NCBI GenBank assembly: GCA_947498505.1
Contig: CANMKG010000002.1
Span: 310,001-374,000 of the forward strand
DNA from: an uncultured Maribacter sp.
GTDB lineage: Bacteria; Bacteroidota; Bacteroidia; Flavobacteriales; Flavobacteriaceae
Direction of reading: 5' to 3'
Length of the DNA stretch: 64,000 nt
Shown in pieces: positions 62,183 to 64,000 of the stretch; the first letter of the stretch is position 1, and each line of letters opens with the position of its first letter. The notes under the pieces are model-generated. The model ran no database searches. It had not been told where the DNA came from and saw only the letters and a program-made list of their open reading frames with translations. Position numbers and translations under genes: made by a program.

Positions 62183-63397
62183 ATGATTCTAGAAATGAAA
62201 GTCCCTTCGCCAGGGGAGTCTATAACAGAGGTTGAGATAGCGGAATGGTTGGTTCAAGATGGTGATTATGTTGAAAAAGACCAAGCTATTGCCGAGGTTG
62301 ATTCGGATAAAGCTACATTAGAATTACCAGCTGAACAGAGTGGTATTATTACTTTGAAAGCTGAAGAAGGAGATGCAGTGGCTGTTGGGGCTGTAGTTTG
62401 TTTAATAGATACTAGTGCGGCAAAACCTGAAGGAGGCGCAGCTTCTGAAGAGAAAAAAGAGGAAGCTCCGAAAGCAGAACCTAAAAAAGAAGTAGTAGAA
62501 ACTCCTGTTAAAGAAAGTTATGCTACCGGTACAGCGTCACCAGCTGCAAAAAAGATTTTAAACGAGAAAGGAATAGAGCCTTCTGCAATAAAAGGTACAG
62601 GAAAAGACGGTAGAATTACTAAAGAAGATGCTGTGAAAGCGGTTCCTTCCATGGGAACTCCTACAGGTGGAAATAGAGGCGAAAGTCGTTCTAAGCTTTC
62701 AATGTTGCGTCGTAAAGTTGCGGAAAGATTAGTGGCAGCTAAAAATGAAACAGCAATGTTAACCACCTTTAATGAGGTGGATATGTCTCCAATTTTTGAA
62801 CTTCGAAAAGAATATAAAGAAGCCTTTAAAGAAAAGCATGGTGTTGGTCTTGGGTTTATGTCGTTTTTCACGCTAGCTGTTGTAAGAGCATTGAAAATGT
62901 ATCCTGCTGTGAATTCTATGATTGACGGTAAGGAAATGATTTCATATGATTTTTGTGATATAAGTATTGCAGTATCTGGTCCTAAAGGATTGATGGTGCC
63001 TGTAATTAGAAATGCGGAGAATCTTACTTTTAGAGGTGTTGAATCAGAAGTAAAACGTTTGGCAATACGAGCAAGAGAAGGTGAAATTACTGTTGATGAA
63101 ATGACGGGTGGTACTTTTACAATCACTAATGGAGGTGTGTTTGGCTCAATGTTATCAACTCCAATAATTAACCCTCCACAAAGTGCAATTCTAGGAATGC
63201 ATAATATTGTTGAAAGACCTGTAGTTAAAAATGGAGCAATAGTAGTTGCGCCAATAATGTATGTAGCATTATCGTATGACCACAGAATCATAGATGGTAA
63301 AGAGTCTGTTGGTTTTCTTGTAGCGGTTAAAGAAGCTTTGGAAAACCCTCAAGAAATACTGATGGATGGTAATGTTAAAAAGGCTTTAGAAATGTAG
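62183..63397 (+). CDS. sucB: 2-oxoglutarate dehydrogenase E2 (dihydrolipoyl succinyltransferase)
   Basis: 404 aa. Lipoyl domain (1-78) with lipoyl-Lys in EVDSDKATLELPA, an Ala/Pro/Glu/Lys-rich linker, a peripheral E1/E3-binding domain (ASPAAKKILNEKGI), and the catalytic CoA-acyltransferase domain with FTITNGGVFGS and the catalytic SYDHRIIDG. Transfers succinyl to CoA. Forms the complex with SucA; E3 is encoded elsewhere. Confidence 0.97.
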   Translation: MILEMKVPSPGESITEVEIAEWLVQDGDYVEKDQAIAEVDSDKATLELPAEQSGIITLKAEEGDAVAVGAVVCLIDTSAAKPEGGAASEEKKEEAPKAEPKKEVVETPVKESYATGTASPAAKKILNEKGIEPSAIKGTGKDGRITKEDAVKAVPSMGTPTGGNRGESRSKLSMLRRKVAERLVAAKNETAMLTTFNEVDMSPIFELRKEYKEAFKEKHGVGLGFMSFFTLAVVRALKMYPAVNSMIDGKEMISYDFCDISIAVSGPKGLMVPVIRNAENLTFRGVESEVKRLAIRAREGEITVDEMTGGTFTITNGGVFGSMLSTPIINPPQSAILGMHNIVERPVVKNGAIVVAPIMYVALSYDHRIIDGKESVGFLVAVKEALENPQEILMDGNVKKALEM

Positions 63398-63413
63398 TCT
63401 ATTTAATTAGAGA

Positions 63414-63450
63414 TAAAAAAACCCAAAGTATTGTTACTTTGGGTTTTTTA
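63414..63450. terminator. Bidirectional terminator between sucB and the aspartyl protease
   Basis: 10-bp core stem ACCCAAAGTA/TACTTTGGGT, extended by A/T pairs, loop TTGT, T runs on both strands. It serves the two convergent genes. Confidence 0.88.
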
Positions 63451-63886
63451 TTTTTAAGTAAAGTTGTTTTTTTTCGTAGTCAATAATGGCTTTCCCTTTT
63501 TTTAGAATATCAGCTCCAATAATACCGTCTACGGGTAAAGCCTTGTGAGAGGTAAGAGCTTCGTTAACATGCGTTAAATCAAACAAAACAATTTTAAGCC
63601 TTTTTAGCTTCCAGTCACCGATAGTTATTTTGTTTCGTTTAGAAATTAACGTTTCCATATTTGTAGCTCCCGCTCCAGCAGCTTTTATTTTAGATTCTTG
63701 AGAGATTAACTTGAAAAAATCAATTTTATCTAGTCCAACGCAAGTGTTAGAAGCTCCAGTATCAAGAATAAACCTTCCGGTAACTCCATTGATTTTTGCG
63801 GTAATTTCAAAATGATTGGTAGCTGTAAACACCAAAGGTATACGAGTGTATTTTTTTTTGTTTAAAAACCTTTTGAGTGAGTTCAT
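63434..63886 (-). CDS. Retropepsin-like aspartyl protease domain protein
   Basis: 150 aa, one copy of the retropepsin-like fold. The active-site motif is FILDTGASNTCVG with the catalytic Asp-Thr-Gly, and the later hydrophobic-hydrophobic-Gly is PVDGIIGADIL. Like retroviral proteases it would work as a dimer. No signal peptide or membrane segment. Such clan AA genes are common in Flavobacteriia; substrate unknown. Divergent from tatD. Confidence 0.85.
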   Translation of the reverse strand: MNSLKRFLNKKKYTRIPLVFTATNHFEITAKINGVTGRFILDTGASNTCVGLDKIDFFKLISQESKIKAAGAGATNMETLISKRNKITIGDWKLKRLKIVLFDLTHVNEALTSHKALPVDGIIGADILKKGKAIIDYEKKQLYLKIKNPK

Positions 63887-63923
63887 GTATGTTTTTTGAC
63901 AAAGATAGAACTATTTTTGCGCT

Positions 63924-64000
63924 ATGATAATTACAGATACACATACACATTTATATAGCGAGGCGTTTGATGATGATCGTGAGCAGATAATACAAAATGC
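63924..64000 (+). CDS. TatD-family deoxyribonuclease, 3' end outside window
   Basis: Only the first 25 codons are present: MIITDTHTHLYSEAFDDDR. The DTHTHL metal-binding start is diagnostic of TatD-type amidohydrolase-fold DNases. The frame is open at the window end. Confidence 0.85.
   Translation, partial: MIITDTHTHLYSEAFDDDREQIIQN

Noticed and set aside
62518-63291. 257-codon minus-strand frame inside sucB
   Set aside because: Antisense shadow of a highly conserved gene; Ser/Thr/Ile-rich with no recognisable domain.

Overview
The window is AT-rich chromosomal DNA from a member of the Bacteroidota, most likely a marine-type Flavobacteriaceae. The signs are two TonB-dependent receptors with carboxypeptidase-regulatory N-domains, LytTR and Hpt signalling proteins, a BlaI/BlaR1 pair, a DUF4407 protein, few Shine-Dalgarno sequences and several TAnnTTTG -7 boxes.

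Bases 1-14609 look like one signal-controlled exopolysaccharide locus. It holds a histidine kinase (cut by the left edge), a stand-alone Hpt protein, a LytTR regulator, an outer-membrane TPR/beta-barrel protein, a STAS protein, a Wzx/PelG-like flippase, a GT4 glycosyltransferase, a membrane-anchored clan-A glycoside hydrolase, an Ig-like lipoprotein, a 1029-aa GT-C-like membrane protein, and a response-regulator receiver fused to a GT2 glycosyltransferase. The parts recall Pel/cellulose/PNAG-type synthase-dependent secretion, but the set is different. Bases 14610-20604 are ordinary housekeeping: DUF4407, BlaR1/BlaI with a dyad operator, a PhnA-domain protein and an M20 dipeptidase.

A tRNA-Leu(UAG) gene at 20720-20801 is the attachment site of an island of about 18.6 kb, bounded by 46-bp perfect direct repeats of the tRNA 3' part (20758-20803 and 39359-39404). 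A third, partial copy at 20909 points to more than one integration event. The island carries a lanthipeptide-type RiPP system: a double-glycine-leader precursor with one Cys and 19 Ser/Thr in its core, a split LanB dehydratase (841-aa glutamylation part and 324-aa elimination part), a C39-peptidase ABC exporter, an HlyD adaptor, a TolC-like channel and a DUF2927-repeat lipoprotein. Three GT2-type enzymes, a DUF6625-like enzyme and a methyltransferase flank it. No LanC cyclase and no integrase are visible. This is the best candidate here for an undescribed system.

Bases 39473-53000 hold two TonB receptors, a DUF2064 protein and a small rearranged region. In that region a duplicated 5' piece of a MocR regulator is cut by a compact DJ-1/PfpI gene cassette bounded by 10-bp inverted repeats, next to a broken DoxX gene, a cupin and the intact MocR gene. 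A gluconate module follows: a gluconokinase::6-phosphogluconate dehydrogenase fusion and a GntP permease. Bases 52875-64000 carry a Cys-rich metal-binding lipoprotein, a 42-aa membrane peptide, KdtA, a DegT aminotransferase, GalE, an amidohydrolase, SucA/SucB of the 2-oxoglutarate dehydrogenase complex, a retropepsin-like protease and the start of a TatD nuclease. All calls come from reading the sequence; no database search was run.
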